A stretch of 64,000 nucleotides of DNA. Source: an uncultured Actinomycetes bacterium (lineage in GTDB: Bacteria; Actinomycetota; Acidimicrobiia; Acidimicrobiales; RAAP-2). Positions 8,775 to 18,200 of this stretch are shown here, piece by piece. The notes under the pieces are model-generated. The model saw only the letters and a list, made by a program, of their open reading frames with translations. It was not told where the DNA came from and did no database searches. The stretch is taken from NCBI GenBank assembly GCA_903885505.1, contig CAISIU010000101.1, positions 62,001 through 126,000 on the forward strand, in the 5' to 3' direction. A program made the position numbers and the translations under genes. Position 1 is the stretch's first letter. The number at the start of each line of letters is the position of its first letter.

Positions 8775-11158
8775 TGTCGGACCACGGCGCATACGAATTC
8801 AGCGATGCTCTGGAAGCTGTCGAAGCGGCGGCTCTCGAACAGCAGATCGCCGAGGCGGAGGCCGAAGCCGCCGCCCTCGACTTAGAGCTCACGGGTGACC
8901 CCTGGGAAAAGCGCCTCGGAGGGTGGATATGGCTCGCCCTCGCCACCATTGCCGTCCTGGTTCAGGGTAAGCACACCTGGACGCCCGTGCAGATTTTTGT
9001 GGGCGCCACGTTGGTGCTGCTCCCCGGCGCGACCTTGATGGCTATCTTCCGACTGCGCACGGGTAGTACCGCGACGCGAATCGTCGTGGCGGGAGCCTCG
9101 GGCATTTTCGCCATCACGGTGGTGGACTTCATCGTGAGCATGCTGGGCCCGCACGTGGGAATTCAGCGACCGCTTGACCCCACGCCGCAAAAGTGGATTT
9201 GGCTGGTGGTCATCGCCCTCGGTCTCGCCTATAACTCTTTCAAGAAGCGAGACCCCTTCTCGTTAGTTTTTGACCAAGTCACGCCCGCGAACCTGGGTGT
9301 GGGCTGTCTCTTGGCCCTCTCGCCCATTTTGGCCACGCTGGGTGCCGGTCAGCTCAACCTGGGTCACTCCAACGCCATCGCCACCACCAGCATGGCCATC
9401 GCGGTCGGCCTGATTACCCTCACCGTTTTCTTGGGATGGCGTCACGACACTCGATTCCCCATGGCGACGTCGATTTATATGGCGTCGTTGGCCGTGGTGT
9501 TCGCCGAAACTCTTCGTGGCGACCACGTCCCGGGTTGGGACGTGCAACAGGAATTTTCGACGATGACCAACGCGATCGCGAAAGGCATTTGGGCCGTGCC
9601 GACGAACCACGACCCCTATTCCTCGATGTTGTCGCTGACGGCCATGCCCGCGAGTTTCCACTCCTTAGCGAATCTCGATCCCAACAACTACTGCCGTTTC
9701 GTTATTCCCATGTTCCTGACCCTTGTGCCCCTAGGTGTGTATGGCAAGGCGAAATCGTTGCCTCGATTTATCTCGGCGCACAAGATTTCAGCGCGCCCCG
9801 GTATTGCTGCATTGGTGGGCGCCGCTTTCGTTATCGGTGAAGCTTCGTTTCCTCAGGAGATTCCGGCGGTGGGTCGCCAAGCTCTCGCGAGCTTGATGCT
9901 CACCGCGGGCCTGGTTGTCTTGCTGGACCGCGCGACCGGTCGTGGGGTCGCGAAGATTTATGCGACCGGACTCTTGGCGTCGCTGGCGTGGATTCACTAC
10001 TCCTCGTCCTTCCTCATGTCCGGATTTGTGTTTGGAGGGTGGTGTATTGCCATTGCCTCGACATGGTGGTTGAAGGGCCACCACATATCTCCGAAGCAGA
10101 TGCGCCGCCACCACGACGACGAACACATCTCGCGAAGTCGAATGTTGAGCCTCCCGATGGTGGCCATCATTATCGGTTCGGCCATCATGTGGAACTTGGT
10201 GATTACCAAGAACGACGCCCTGCAGCACCCCTCGCAAGGTCTCGCCTCGGCGGGATTGACACTTAAGGTATCCATCGAAAAGGGCAGTGCCTCCGCGGCG
10301 TCTTACCAGAAGTACATCAACCAGCAGATGAAGCAGTTCAAGTGGTTCCACCCCTACCCGGGTGCGGCGACGTACAAGTTAGAAAATGCGAAGGCGCCCA
10401 CCGTGAAGCCCTTGGTGGCGCTGAAGCCCAGCCAATGGAACTTGCTCTTGGTGGGATCGCGAGATATTCAAAATGTCCTGGCGGCCTTCGGTATTGCCTT
10501 CCTCGGCTGGGTGGGCATCGTGAAGCGTCGTTACTTCAATGCCGACTTGTTTGGTATCGGTGCGACCGCACTCGTGATCGGTGCCGCTTTCCGCTTCTCC
10601 GCGACCTTGGACGTGTTCTTCAGTCCGGCGCGTGCGGCCTACATGGTGTCGATCATCCTGGCTGTGGCGATCGCCGTCATGTTGGACGAGATTCCCGAAC
10701 GATTCATTAAGTACGCGGCGACAATTTCCATTCCCCTCACCGTGATCTTGGTGATGTCGTCAACCCTGGTGATCATTCCGCTGATTGGTGGTTCGCCCAC
10801 GTACACCATGTCCACCATTGGCGAAGACGCGCAACGCTTTATCGTCTACAGTCCGGAAATCGCGGGCGCGACGTGGCTGCGCGAACACACCACCAACAAG
10901 ATGCTCGTCGAAGCGGACCGATTTGGATCGGTGGCCTTGCTGGCCGTCCCGCCACCGGCGAGCGTGATGAGTCAGATTGCCCCGGAGGGCATTGCTCGTT
11001 TCGCGTGGGTGTACACGACGCCGACGAACAACATCTTGGGCACCGCTCGAGGTGGCGCATCCACCTTTGCGGTCGCCACCATCAAGTTCCCCGCACCGTT
11101 CTTTGATAACAACCTGTACTTGGTGTATTCGAACGGTTCAACGAGGGTGTACCACTAA
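8774..11158 (+). CDS. DUF2206-like polytopic membrane protein
   Basis: 794 residues. It starts with an acidic Ala/Glu coiled-coil-like stretch (residues 8-45), followed by many membrane spans and a C-terminal soluble part. The motif GWDVQQEF after the first group of spans, followed by GIWAVPTNHDPYSSMLS, resembles the GxDIxxE signature of DUF2206, a family of predicted GT-C-type membrane glycosyltransferases. A sugar-transfer role at the membrane is inferred from that resemblance and from the glycosyltransferases next door. It is coupled to the Thr-rich gene upstream by a one-base overlap. The TAA stop overlaps the convergent glycosyltransferase stop within 11155-11158. Confidence 0.65.
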   Translation: MSDHGAYEFSDALEAVEAAALEQQIAEAEAEAAALDLELTGDPWEKRLGGWIWLALATIAVLVQGKHTWTPVQIFVGATLVLLPGATLMAIFRLRTGSTATRIVVAGASGIFAITVVDFIVSMLGPHVGIQRPLDPTPQKWIWLVVIALGLAYNSFKKRDPFSLVFDQVTPANLGVGCLLALSPILATLGAGQLNLGHSNAIATTSMAIAVGLITLTVFLGWRHDTRFPMATSIYMASLAVVFAETLRGDHVPGWDVQQEFSTMTNAIAKGIWAVPTNHDPYSSMLSLTAMPASFHSLANLDPNNYCRFVIPMFLTLVPLGVYGKAKSLPRFISAHKISARPGIAALVGAAFVIGEASFPQEIPAVGRQALASLMLTAGLVVLLDRATGRGVAKIYATGLLASLAWIHYSSSFLMSGFVFGGWCIAIASTWWLKGHHISPKQMRRHHDDEHISRSRMLSLPMVAIIIGSAIMWNLVITKNDALQHPSQGLASAGLTLKVSIEKGSASAASYQKYINQQMKQFKWFHPYPGAATYKLENAKAPTVKPLVALKPSQWNLLLVGSRDIQNVLAAFGIAFLGWVGIVKRRYFNADLFGIGATALVIGAAFRFSATLDVFFSPARAAYMVSIILAVAIAVMLDEIPERFIKYAATISIPLTVILVMSSTLVIIPLIGGSPTYTMSTIGEDAQRFIVYSPEIAGATWLREHTTNKMLVEADRFGSVALLAVPPPASVMSQIAPEGIARFAWVYTTPTNNILGTARGGASTFAVATIKFPAPFFDNNLYLVYSNGSTRVYH

Positions 11159-12015
11159 GCGCGACGCCAGAGGGCTTCGCGAAGAATGCCCGCGCCGTAC
11201 GCGATTTGATACGCCACGGTGCGCCAGCCGTCCAGTGTGCGTGCTCGCCACCACATCGCGACGAGAAGCAACCAGGCGGGAGGAAACCAGCACAGCGCAA
11301 CGGCGACGGCATACACCACACCGTCTTTTTCGTCCGCGATAAAGCGTCGCAGCGGCAGGCGGTGGTATCGATAGAGGCGAGTGCGACCGCGGCCATAGCG
11401 ATGAGAACGCGACACGTTCTCGCGGTACCCGCCCATGTCGTGAGTAATGGCAGCAGCGGGCTCGCACAAGATGGCCGTGCCGTGGTCGCGAACTCGCCAA
11501 CTCATGTCGGTGTCTTCGGCAAAACCGATGTCTTCGTTGAAGCCGCCGATATCTTCCAAGAGTCGACGACGAATGGCGACATTCGCGGTGATGAAATCTT
11601 TGCGCTCTTCACGCTCCGTGCTGCCATACGACCAGTGCGCGGTGGTGTTCGAGAGGCGGACTGGTCCCGTCACGACGTCGTAGCTGCCGTCGCGCAGGGG
11701 CTGAGTTAGTGCGCCAAACCAGCCGTCGACGGGAATGCAGTGCGCATCGAGGTAAATGATGAGGTCGGTGTCAGATTCCTTCCAGCCCACATTTCGTTGA
11801 TGGGCAATCGTTCGCGTCGCGGGATTGCCCGGGTAGTCACTCCACGACACCTGCGGGAATTGACGACGAATGTCGTCGAGTCGACCGTGCGACGCGTCGA
11901 CGACGAGTACTCGGTCAGCCGATGACAGTGATTGTGACTCGAGGGCCCGCAGGGTGGCGACAATCTCTCGATCATCTCGATTGACAATCACGATGGTGCT
12001 CGACAGATATTCCAT
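11155..12015 (-). CDS. glycosyltransferase family 2
   Basis: 286 residues with the GT-A fold of family 2. The N-terminal strand STIVIVN leads to the nucleotide-sugar site; DAHC supplies the DxD-like metal motif; GGFNEDIGFAEDTDMSWR is the acceptor/catalytic ED region. Two hydrophobic segments near the C-terminus suggest membrane association. It transfers an activated sugar to a cell-envelope acceptor that I cannot name. I chose ATG 12015; an in-frame ATG at 12027 would overlap a TACGAT box that may be the -10 element. It is divergent from the next glycosyltransferase with only 37 bases between starts. Confidence 0.85.
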   Translation of the reverse strand: MEYLSSTIVIVNRDDREIVATLRALESQSLSSADRVLVVDASHGRLDDIRRQFPQVSWSDYPGNPATRTIAHQRNVGWKESDTDLIIYLDAHCIPVDGWFGALTQPLRDGSYDVVTGPVRLSNTTAHWSYGSTEREERKDFITANVAIRRRLLEDIGGFNEDIGFAEDTDMSWRVRDHGTAILCEPAAAITHDMGGYRENVSRSHRYGRGRTRLYRYHRLPLRRFIADEKDGVVYAVAVALCWFPPAWLLLVAMWWRARTLDGWRTVAYQIAYGAGILREALWRRA

Positions 12016-12040
12016 GGTAGGAAGCATCGTAGGGCGGAGA

Positions 12041-12046
12041 TAGTTT
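12041..12046 (+). promoter_or_regulatory. putative -10 box, leaderless type
   Basis: TAGTTT followed by 6 nt and the ATG at 12053. Confidence 0.45.
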
Positions 12047-12052
12047 TAGTGC

Positions 12053-13084
12053 ATGACCGCGACGCCCGATATGACCGTGGTGGTCTGCAGTCACAACGGT
12101 GGCCGCACCTTGGCAGCCTGCGTGGCTGCCTTGGCGCAACTCGATGAGCGAGAGCGTTTTCAGATCGTCATTGTCGATGATGGATCCACCGACGCCACCG
12201 GCGCCATCGCCGACGCCAGCGATTTTGAAGTCATTCACCTCTCGCCGAACGGGGGCTTATCCGCGGCGCGCAATGCGGGAATTCATGCGGCGCGCGCACC
12301 ACTCATTGCCTTTACCGACGACGATTGCGTGCCCCCGCCGACGTGGGCCGTGCAGCATCGCGATGCGTGGCGAACGATGCCCTCTGACGTGACCTGTCTG
12401 GGTGGCCAAGTTCGGGCCGCCGCGACGGACTCATTGAACCGTCGTTACGTGGCGTGGCGTGAGCCCCTTCGACCCATTCCCATTGATATCAGCCACGGTG
12501 CCACTTTTGTCCAAAGAATTGTTCGTTACGTTCGGGGGCCGGAGAAGTTCACCTCGAGCGAAGGGCAGCAACCCGTCGCGTCGGTGGTCGGCGCCAATAT
12601 GTCGTATCGCGCCGAGGCCTTAGCTCATATCGGAGGATTTAATCCGACGCGAACGTTCTCGGGCGACGAAACGTGGGTGAGCCGTCAGCTCCGTGACGCC
12701 TTCGGGTCACACACCGTGGTGTGTCATCCCGACATCGTCATGCGTCACGACTTCGACGTGAATTTTTCTGACACACTGCGTCGATCTTTCCAATACGGAA
12801 TTGGCTCGGGCCGCGATGCGGTGCTGCGCACCGAGCCCATCTCGCTTCAGCCTCTCGCGGGAGTGGTGGCCTTGTCGTGGCTAGTAGCCCCCTGGGTGTG
12901 GCAATTGCCCCTCGCCTTCACGGTGCTGCTGCCGTGGTTGTTGCACGTAGACGCCATCAGCGAAATTCGCCGGACTCGTTCTGCCCTTCTATTCCCGTAC
13001 ATGGTTGTCGCGGAAGAGGCCCTCAACAACGTGGGTTGGTTCGTCGGCGTGTGGCGAACGCTGCGTCAGCGAGCGCGTCGATAA
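12053..13084 (+). CDS. glycosyltransferase family 2
   Basis: 343 residues, family 2 GT-A fold. Visible motifs are VVVCSHNGGRTL at the N-terminus, VDDGSTDATG for nucleotide binding, NGGLSAARNAGI, TDDDC as the DxD metal site, and GGFNPTRTFSGDETWVSRQL as the catalytic ED region. One or two membrane segments lie near residues 270-310. It probably adds a sugar to a surface polysaccharide or glycoprotein; donor and acceptor are unknown. The last 19 bases overlap the convergent glycosyltransferase gene at 13066. Confidence 0.88.
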   Translation: MTATPDMTVVVCSHNGGRTLAACVAALAQLDERERFQIVIVDDGSTDATGAIADASDFEVIHLSPNGGLSAARNAGIHAARAPLIAFTDDDCVPPPTWAVQHRDAWRTMPSDVTCLGGQVRAAATDSLNRRYVAWREPLRPIPIDISHGATFVQRIVRYVRGPEKFTSSEGQQPVASVVGANMSYRAEALAHIGGFNPTRTFSGDETWVSRQLRDAFGSHTVVCHPDIVMRHDFDVNFSDTLRRSFQYGIGSGRDAVLRTEPISLQPLAGVVALSWLVAPWVWQLPLAFTVLLPWLLHVDAISEIRRTRSALLFPYMVVAEEALNNVGWFVGVWRTLRQRARR

Positions 13085-14169
13085 GCGTCGGCAGTCGCGG
13101 CGCCCACGGCGTCCCATGACCACGCGTTGGCCCACCCTTGCGCGGCCGCGGCGCGAGCGTCGCGGCCCTGCGGCCAGCTCTCCAGAACGTGGGTGATGGC
13201 GTCACGTAGGCCGGTGGGTGAAGATGCGTCGTACCACACGGCGGCGTCACGAGGGGTGTCGGCCAATGCCGGCAGGTCGGGAATGATCACAGTCTTGCCG
13301 TAAGCGCAGGCCATGCGCATGGTGGCGGAGTTCGTGATGTAGCGAAACGCAATCACGATGATGTCCATGCCGATGAGAAAATCGGCGAGCTCTTCATCAG
13401 TGAAACGTCGGTTGTCCCAGCGGGCGTCACGGCCGGCCGATTCGATGCGTGCCACGTCGTGGTGGAGGGCCTCAGCGAGATGCGGATCACGAGCCTCGCC
13501 CAAAATGCGCAGGGCGAAAGAGTGCGTGGACGACAAGTCGCTCAGTGCGCGCAGCGTGTCATCGACTCCCTTGTACGGATCGATGTGACCGTAGGCTCCG
13601 ATCGCAATGTCGTCAGCCCGCAGCCCCATGGCTGCGCGAGCGTCCTCGCGAGAGCGTTCGTGTTTCACCACCGGGGCCCCTTCGGGGATCACTGAAATCA
13701 CGTCGGGTGAGACCGAGAACTGCGACACGATCTCCGCCTTCGCGGCCGGAGTGATGGTGATGACGCCGTCGAGGAAGCGCACCATCTGCTGGCGGCAACG
13801 TCGGTCATCATCGAACACCGCATTTAAGGGAACGACGTCGTGCCAGGTGTAGATCACGGACAAGCGCCATAGCTTCGCCCACGCCAACCACGCGAGAAAT
13901 AGCCAACGGGAAAGGTGTTTGACGACGGGCAGGCTGGTGGCCCACGCCAGGTGGAACATGTACACCCAATGGACATTCAATGTCCGAGCCCCGCGACAGC
14001 GAGCCCAGGCCAAGCGCGGAAACGCGAGAGCAATGTTGAGAGACTGACTCTTCGTCACCCGAAAGTTGAAGTAGCCGATGCTCTCGCCGTGGTGGCGTAC
14101 GGCATCACTCAGAAGAGTGAGGTAGGGGTTCTCCGTATTTTGGGGTGAGATCAGAACCCGCGGTGCCAT
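13066..14169 (-). CDS. GT-B glycosyltransferase (family 4-like)
   Basis: 367 residues of GT-B type. The N-terminal half contains NVHWVYMFHLAW and TWHDVVP, as in acceptor-binding domains. The C-terminal half has GAYGHIDPYKGVDDTLRAL (the glycosyltransferase family 4 nucleotide-sugar region) and a late ITNSATMRMACAYGKTVIIPD segment in the position of the EX7E element, although the canonical glutamates are not obvious. It lies 7 bases after the SGNH gene on the same strand, so the two form an operon. Donor and acceptor are unknown. Its 3' end overlaps the convergent family 2 gene by 19 bases. Confidence 0.8.
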   Translation of the reverse strand: MAPRVLISPQNTENPYLTLLSDAVRHHGESIGYFNFRVTKSQSLNIALAFPRLAWARCRGARTLNVHWVYMFHLAWATSLPVVKHLSRWLFLAWLAWAKLWRLSVIYTWHDVVPLNAVFDDDRRCRQQMVRFLDGVITITPAAKAEIVSQFSVSPDVISVIPEGAPVVKHERSREDARAAMGLRADDIAIGAYGHIDPYKGVDDTLRALSDLSSTHSFALRILGEARDPHLAEALHHDVARIESAGRDARWDNRRFTDEELADFLIGMDIIVIAFRYITNSATMRMACAYGKTVIIPDLPALADTPRDAAVWYDASSPTGLRDAITHVLESWPQGRDARAAAAQGWANAWSWDAVGAATADAYRRAR

Positions 14170-14176
14170 GAAATCG

Positions 14177-15187
14177 CTACAGGCCCTGCGCGTGCAGCGC
14201 GGCGGTGACGACCGGTGCGATGTAGTTCATGTACGCAATCGAGATGTGGTCTTGATCGACGTAGACCAGATAGTTCTTCACGATGCTCGGGCAGTAGTTA
14301 CGACCGGGCAGACCGTATTGGCAGAACCATTTGTAGGTGCTGATGAGGGTCGCACCGGCGATGGGTGCCGCAGCCAGATCACGATTGATGTACTGCTGGT
14401 AGTTCCACTGGTAGTTAGCGGTGGGGAAGTAGCTCGGCGAACAGGTCGTCACTACTTGCGTGGGATGCACACCGATACACGTCGCCATGTTGGTGGAGCC
14501 ATTCATGTTCGGCGTGGTCTGCATGATGTAGCGCTTGATCGATTTGTTGTTGTTGCTCAACTGATCGAAGGTGTACTTCCATCCATTCCCGTAGGACGTC
14601 CACGCGGCACTGTTCGCACCACCACCATCCATACCGAGTTGCGCCGAAATCAGCGCGCGAGGATGCACCGCGATGACTGCCGCGGCGAGCTTCGAGTGGT
14701 AGGTCTTGCACGACGCCGACGGTGTGGGTGTGGGCGTTGTTCCGGGTGCGGGAATCTGTGAGGAGCATCCGGGATACACGAAGGCCAAGAGTTTGTATCC
14801 CAATTTCGTCATCGCGTAATTGATGGCGGGGAGCCAGTTGCCAGCGTTGGAGTCACCGAACATGACGACGACCTTGGTGGAGGTCGTCGCCCCGAGAACG
14901 CAGGGCGTGGGCTTGGTGACGTAGGCGGGGTAACCCAGTGGATCGCACTTGGCACCCACGGCCGCACCCTGCGCGTTATACAAACCGGCCGGACTTGAGA
15001 GTTGCTGGAGGGTTGGCGTGAGGTTGCTGGGAACCGTGTTATTGCTGGCTGCGGCCGTGATGGCGCTTTCAATTCCGGCCTGTGTGACGGGGGGAATCGT
15101 GGTCGTCGTGCTGGCCGCGCCGCTGACCGTCGAGAAGGTGGCTAACGAGAGCGAGGCGAGAGCGAGACTGGCGAAAAGTTTGCGCAT
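14177..15187 (-). CDS. secreted SGNH-domain hydrolase-like protein
   Basis: 336 residues with a signal peptide (about residues 1-25, cleavage near SGA-AS). It carries SGNH block I as VVMFGDSNAGNWLPA and block V as DQDHISIAYMNYI, giving the Ser and the Asp/His of the catalytic set. The layout resembles the SGNH domain often fused to acyltransferase-3 membrane proteins, but here it is secreted and free-standing. O-acetyl removal or transfer on surface glycans is inferred from this and from the glycosyltransferase 7 bases downstream. A TAGAAC box lies 6 nt before the ATG, so the mRNA may be leaderless. Confidence 0.8.
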   Translation of the reverse strand: MRKLFASLALASLSLATFSTVSGAASTTTTIPPVTQAGIESAITAAASNNTVPSNLTPTLQQLSSPAGLYNAQGAAVGAKCDPLGYPAYVTKPTPCVLGATTSTKVVVMFGDSNAGNWLPAINYAMTKLGYKLLAFVYPGCSSQIPAPGTTPTPTPSASCKTYHSKLAAAVIAVHPRALISAQLGMDGGGANSAAWTSYGNGWKYTFDQLSNNNKSIKRYIMQTTPNMNGSTNMATCIGVHPTQVVTTCSPSYFPTANYQWNYQQYINRDLAAAPIAGATLISTYKWFCQYGLPGRNYCPSIVKNYLVYVDQDHISIAYMNYIAPVVTAALHAQGL

Positions 15188-15193
15188 GGGTTA

Positions 15194-15199
15194 GTTCTA
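15194..15199 (-). promoter_or_regulatory. putative -10 box, leaderless type
   Basis: TAGAAC on the minus strand, 6 nt before the SGNH gene ATG. The last base departs from TANNNT. Confidence 0.35.
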
Positions 15200-15215
15200 G
15201 TGGCTCACAGGGATA

Positions 15216-15230
15216 TTGTCCGGTCGACAA
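15216..15230. promoter_or_regulatory. inverted repeat, candidate operator
   Basis: A perfect inverted repeat TTGTC-N5-GACAA lies midway in the 80-base divergent region between the SGNH gene and the 15268 gene. Its size and position suit a dimeric repressor controlling both directions. No regulator is identified. Confidence 0.35.
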
Positions 15231-15252
15231 CCTGTCTTATGGCTTATTTACC

Positions 15253-15258
15253 TATTAT
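15253..15258 (+). promoter_or_regulatory. putative -10 box
   Basis: TATTAT, 9 nt before the ATG at 15268. AAGAAGG between box and start could act as a ribosome site if transcription starts earlier. Confidence 0.35.
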
Positions 15259-15267
15259 AAGAAGGTT

Positions 15268-18200
15268 ATGAATTCGCGCAGAGGCCGAGTGAGCCGACTT
15301 CTTCGTTGCCTCGGCGCGACCGCCATTGTGGGCTGCGTCGCGGGCATGGGCTCTCTTCCGGCGTCGGCCTCCGACCTCCCGAGCTCCGCCTCAACAATTT
15401 TTAATCAGAATTTCTCGTCGTCGACGCCACCGTCGTCACTCACCGCACTCACCGTGGCGGGTGCCCAATCGAACGTCCCCTGCCTCAGCGCTGCGAAAAG
15501 CGGGTCACGAAATTTTCAAACCTGCGATGTGAAGTTCTCTCTGCCATCGGGGGCCTCTGACGCACTTGTTCTCGATGACGGTCTCAATGGCACCTCGGGT
15601 TCGGGAATTGTCAGCACGATGCTCTCGTCAACATCCAGCACCTTGTTCGCACAGACGTACGCCACTCAGCGCGGCAGTCGCGGTGCTCAAACTCTGTGGC
15701 TCGTCGACGGCTCGACGAACCCGACCACTATTCCTGGTGCGACTCGCTCCGGTGGTTACGGCGACGCCAGGGGTGGCATCCCGAACGCGATCGTGGGAGT
15801 GACCTTTGACGCGGCCGGCACGGCGGCACAAACCAACGGCGCGTCGTGTCCGTCGGTCGGTTGGTCGAGTGCCTCGTCGAAGGCGAACCAGGTAGTGGTC
15901 CGCGGTGGAAGTGATGCGACGGGCAAGGGATTCTGTTTCATCGCCTCTACCAACCAACCGTTTAGCTCGGTGGCGGACTCATCGCCCGTGGGATCGCTCT
16001 CTTCAACCTCGGCCACCGATGGGTGGCAGCGTTACGTCGTGGCGATCATCCCGCCGAGCGTGACCCACAGCTCCGCAGTTCTCGAAGTCTCGGTTGACTC
16101 GGGCGCCGGTTCGTTAAACACCGTCTTGGCCGTACGGCTCCCACAGTGGGCGTGGTCACCCACCACCATCGCGTCGACCGCGCACTGGGGCTTCTCCGCA
16201 GTGGGCACGGGAACGATTCACGAACTGCATGAATGGACCGCCGCGCAATCAGCACCGGCGACCGCTGCTCCCACTTCCCCTCAGAATGTCGGAGTTCAGT
16301 GGGGGACGCCGTCGAACGGCAAAGTCTCCGCCATCGTGAGCTTCACGCCGTCTGCCAGCGATGGCGGCTCACCGATCACCTCCTACGCGGTGTCGGCCGC
16401 GGGCCGCAGCTGCCTCGTGACGTCTGGCTTGTCAGGAGCCATGAGCTGCACCCTTGATTCGTTGCCCGTCGCGCGCAACGTTGCCTTTTCAGTGGTCGCC
16501 GTGAATTCACTGGGCGTCTCTATTCCCGCGATGACGCACTCGTCGTCAGCAACGATGGCGCAACAAGTCACCTTCACCTTGCCCGCAAAGGTGACGTATT
16601 CGCCGAGCGGCGTGGCGCTCACTGGTTCGTCGACGTCATCGTTGCCCGTGACGTATTCCGCGACCGGCTCGTGTGTCGTGACGGGTTCGACGTTGGCCTT
16701 TACGGCGCTCGGCAAGTGCACCGTGACCGCGACGCAGACCGGCAGCACGACCTACGCCGGAGCGACTCCCATCTCGGTTTCCACCACGGTGCAGGCCGCC
16801 ACGGCCACCATCTCGGCCCCGTCACTCAGCACGCCCGAAGACAACAATCCCCATCCGCTGCCGGCCACCGTCTCCCCGCCCGTGTCGGGTCTGGCGCTGC
16901 AATATTGCCAAGCCCAGTTGACGGGTGCACCCCAGTGCACCTCGACGGCGCCGACGGACCTTGGCGAATACCTGGTCAAGGTCACGCTCACCAATCCCTT
17001 CTACATCGCGCCGCCCGTCACGAGCCACCTGTCCTTAACGCCCGCGACCGCGATCTTGTCGCCAGACCTCGGAGGCTCGCCCACTCCGGTGACGATGAAT
17101 GGTGCGAGCTTGCAAGTCCAGACGCAGACAGTGTCGTCGGGTATCGATGCTCAAGCCACCTTGTCCGGCTTCGCGGACAATGACTCCGTCGTCCTGTCGG
17201 TCATCGGCGACGAGTCTCTCGGCACCTTCACTATCCCGAGCTCGGCATCGGCTCTCGGCAACCTGCTCCAGGGTTCGACGTCCGCGACGTCGGTGGGCGC
17301 CCCCGTGGCCGTCACCGCCACTCAGTCATCCGACCTCTCTTACGGTGGAACGGTTGCCTTCCCGAACGGGGATTTCCCCGGGAACGGCTCTTACTTCGTG
17401 GTGCCCGTCACCACCACCGGCCTCGTGCCGGGGTCACTGGTGAACGCGGTTATTCACTCGTCGCCCACTGTGCTCGCCACCGCGCAAGTGTCCAGCACGG
17501 GTCAGGCAACGCTGTACGTTCCCATCCCCGCGGCGTGGGCGGGCCAGAATCACCAACTCTTCCTCAACGGCACGTACCAAGCGACCACCATGTCGGCAGG
17601 TACCGGGCCCAACGCCACCGTGCACATTCCGAGCTCGTTGTTGAGCCGCTTGTACCCCGGATCAACAACGGTGATTTCGGGCGTCTCCGCGTCTAACCCG
17701 CAGCTCTACTCCACGAACTTCGTGTCTTTGCCATCGAGTTCGACGACCACGACGTCGGCACCTACCGTGGTTGCCGGCGGTGGCGAGCCTCTCGTGACCT
17801 ACTCGCCGACAGCTCACCCCGCAGAAACTCAAAAGCAAGTGACTCGCGTCGTCGCCGCTGTCGCGGTGGTGGCTGCGGCTGCGGGTGCCGCTGCCGCGGC
17901 CGGTGCCGCCGCGGGAGGTGCGGCCGGTGCCGGTGCCTCATCTGGCGGCGGCGGAGGCGGGGGCGGCAGTGGTCCCTCGTCGACGGCCGGTGTCCAGGCC
18001 AACTTTGACTTGGCGTCTGAAGAGCGCGAGCACTGGGGCGACGGATCTCGTATCTGGCGTCTCGTGGGTAACAAGACCATCGACCGATTTAGTCGCGAGT
18101 GGGCACACCTCGTCGGGCACGTGTCGCCTCTCTTGAGTTCGAGTCTTGCGGACGCTAACTACCTGCGTGCGATTTTTGGTGGCCTTTATTCCCTCTTGCC

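Noticed and set aside
13066..13084. 19-base convergent overlap as a sign of frameshift or assembly error
   Set aside because: Both reading frames end naturally in family-typical C-termini; close packing is general in this window.
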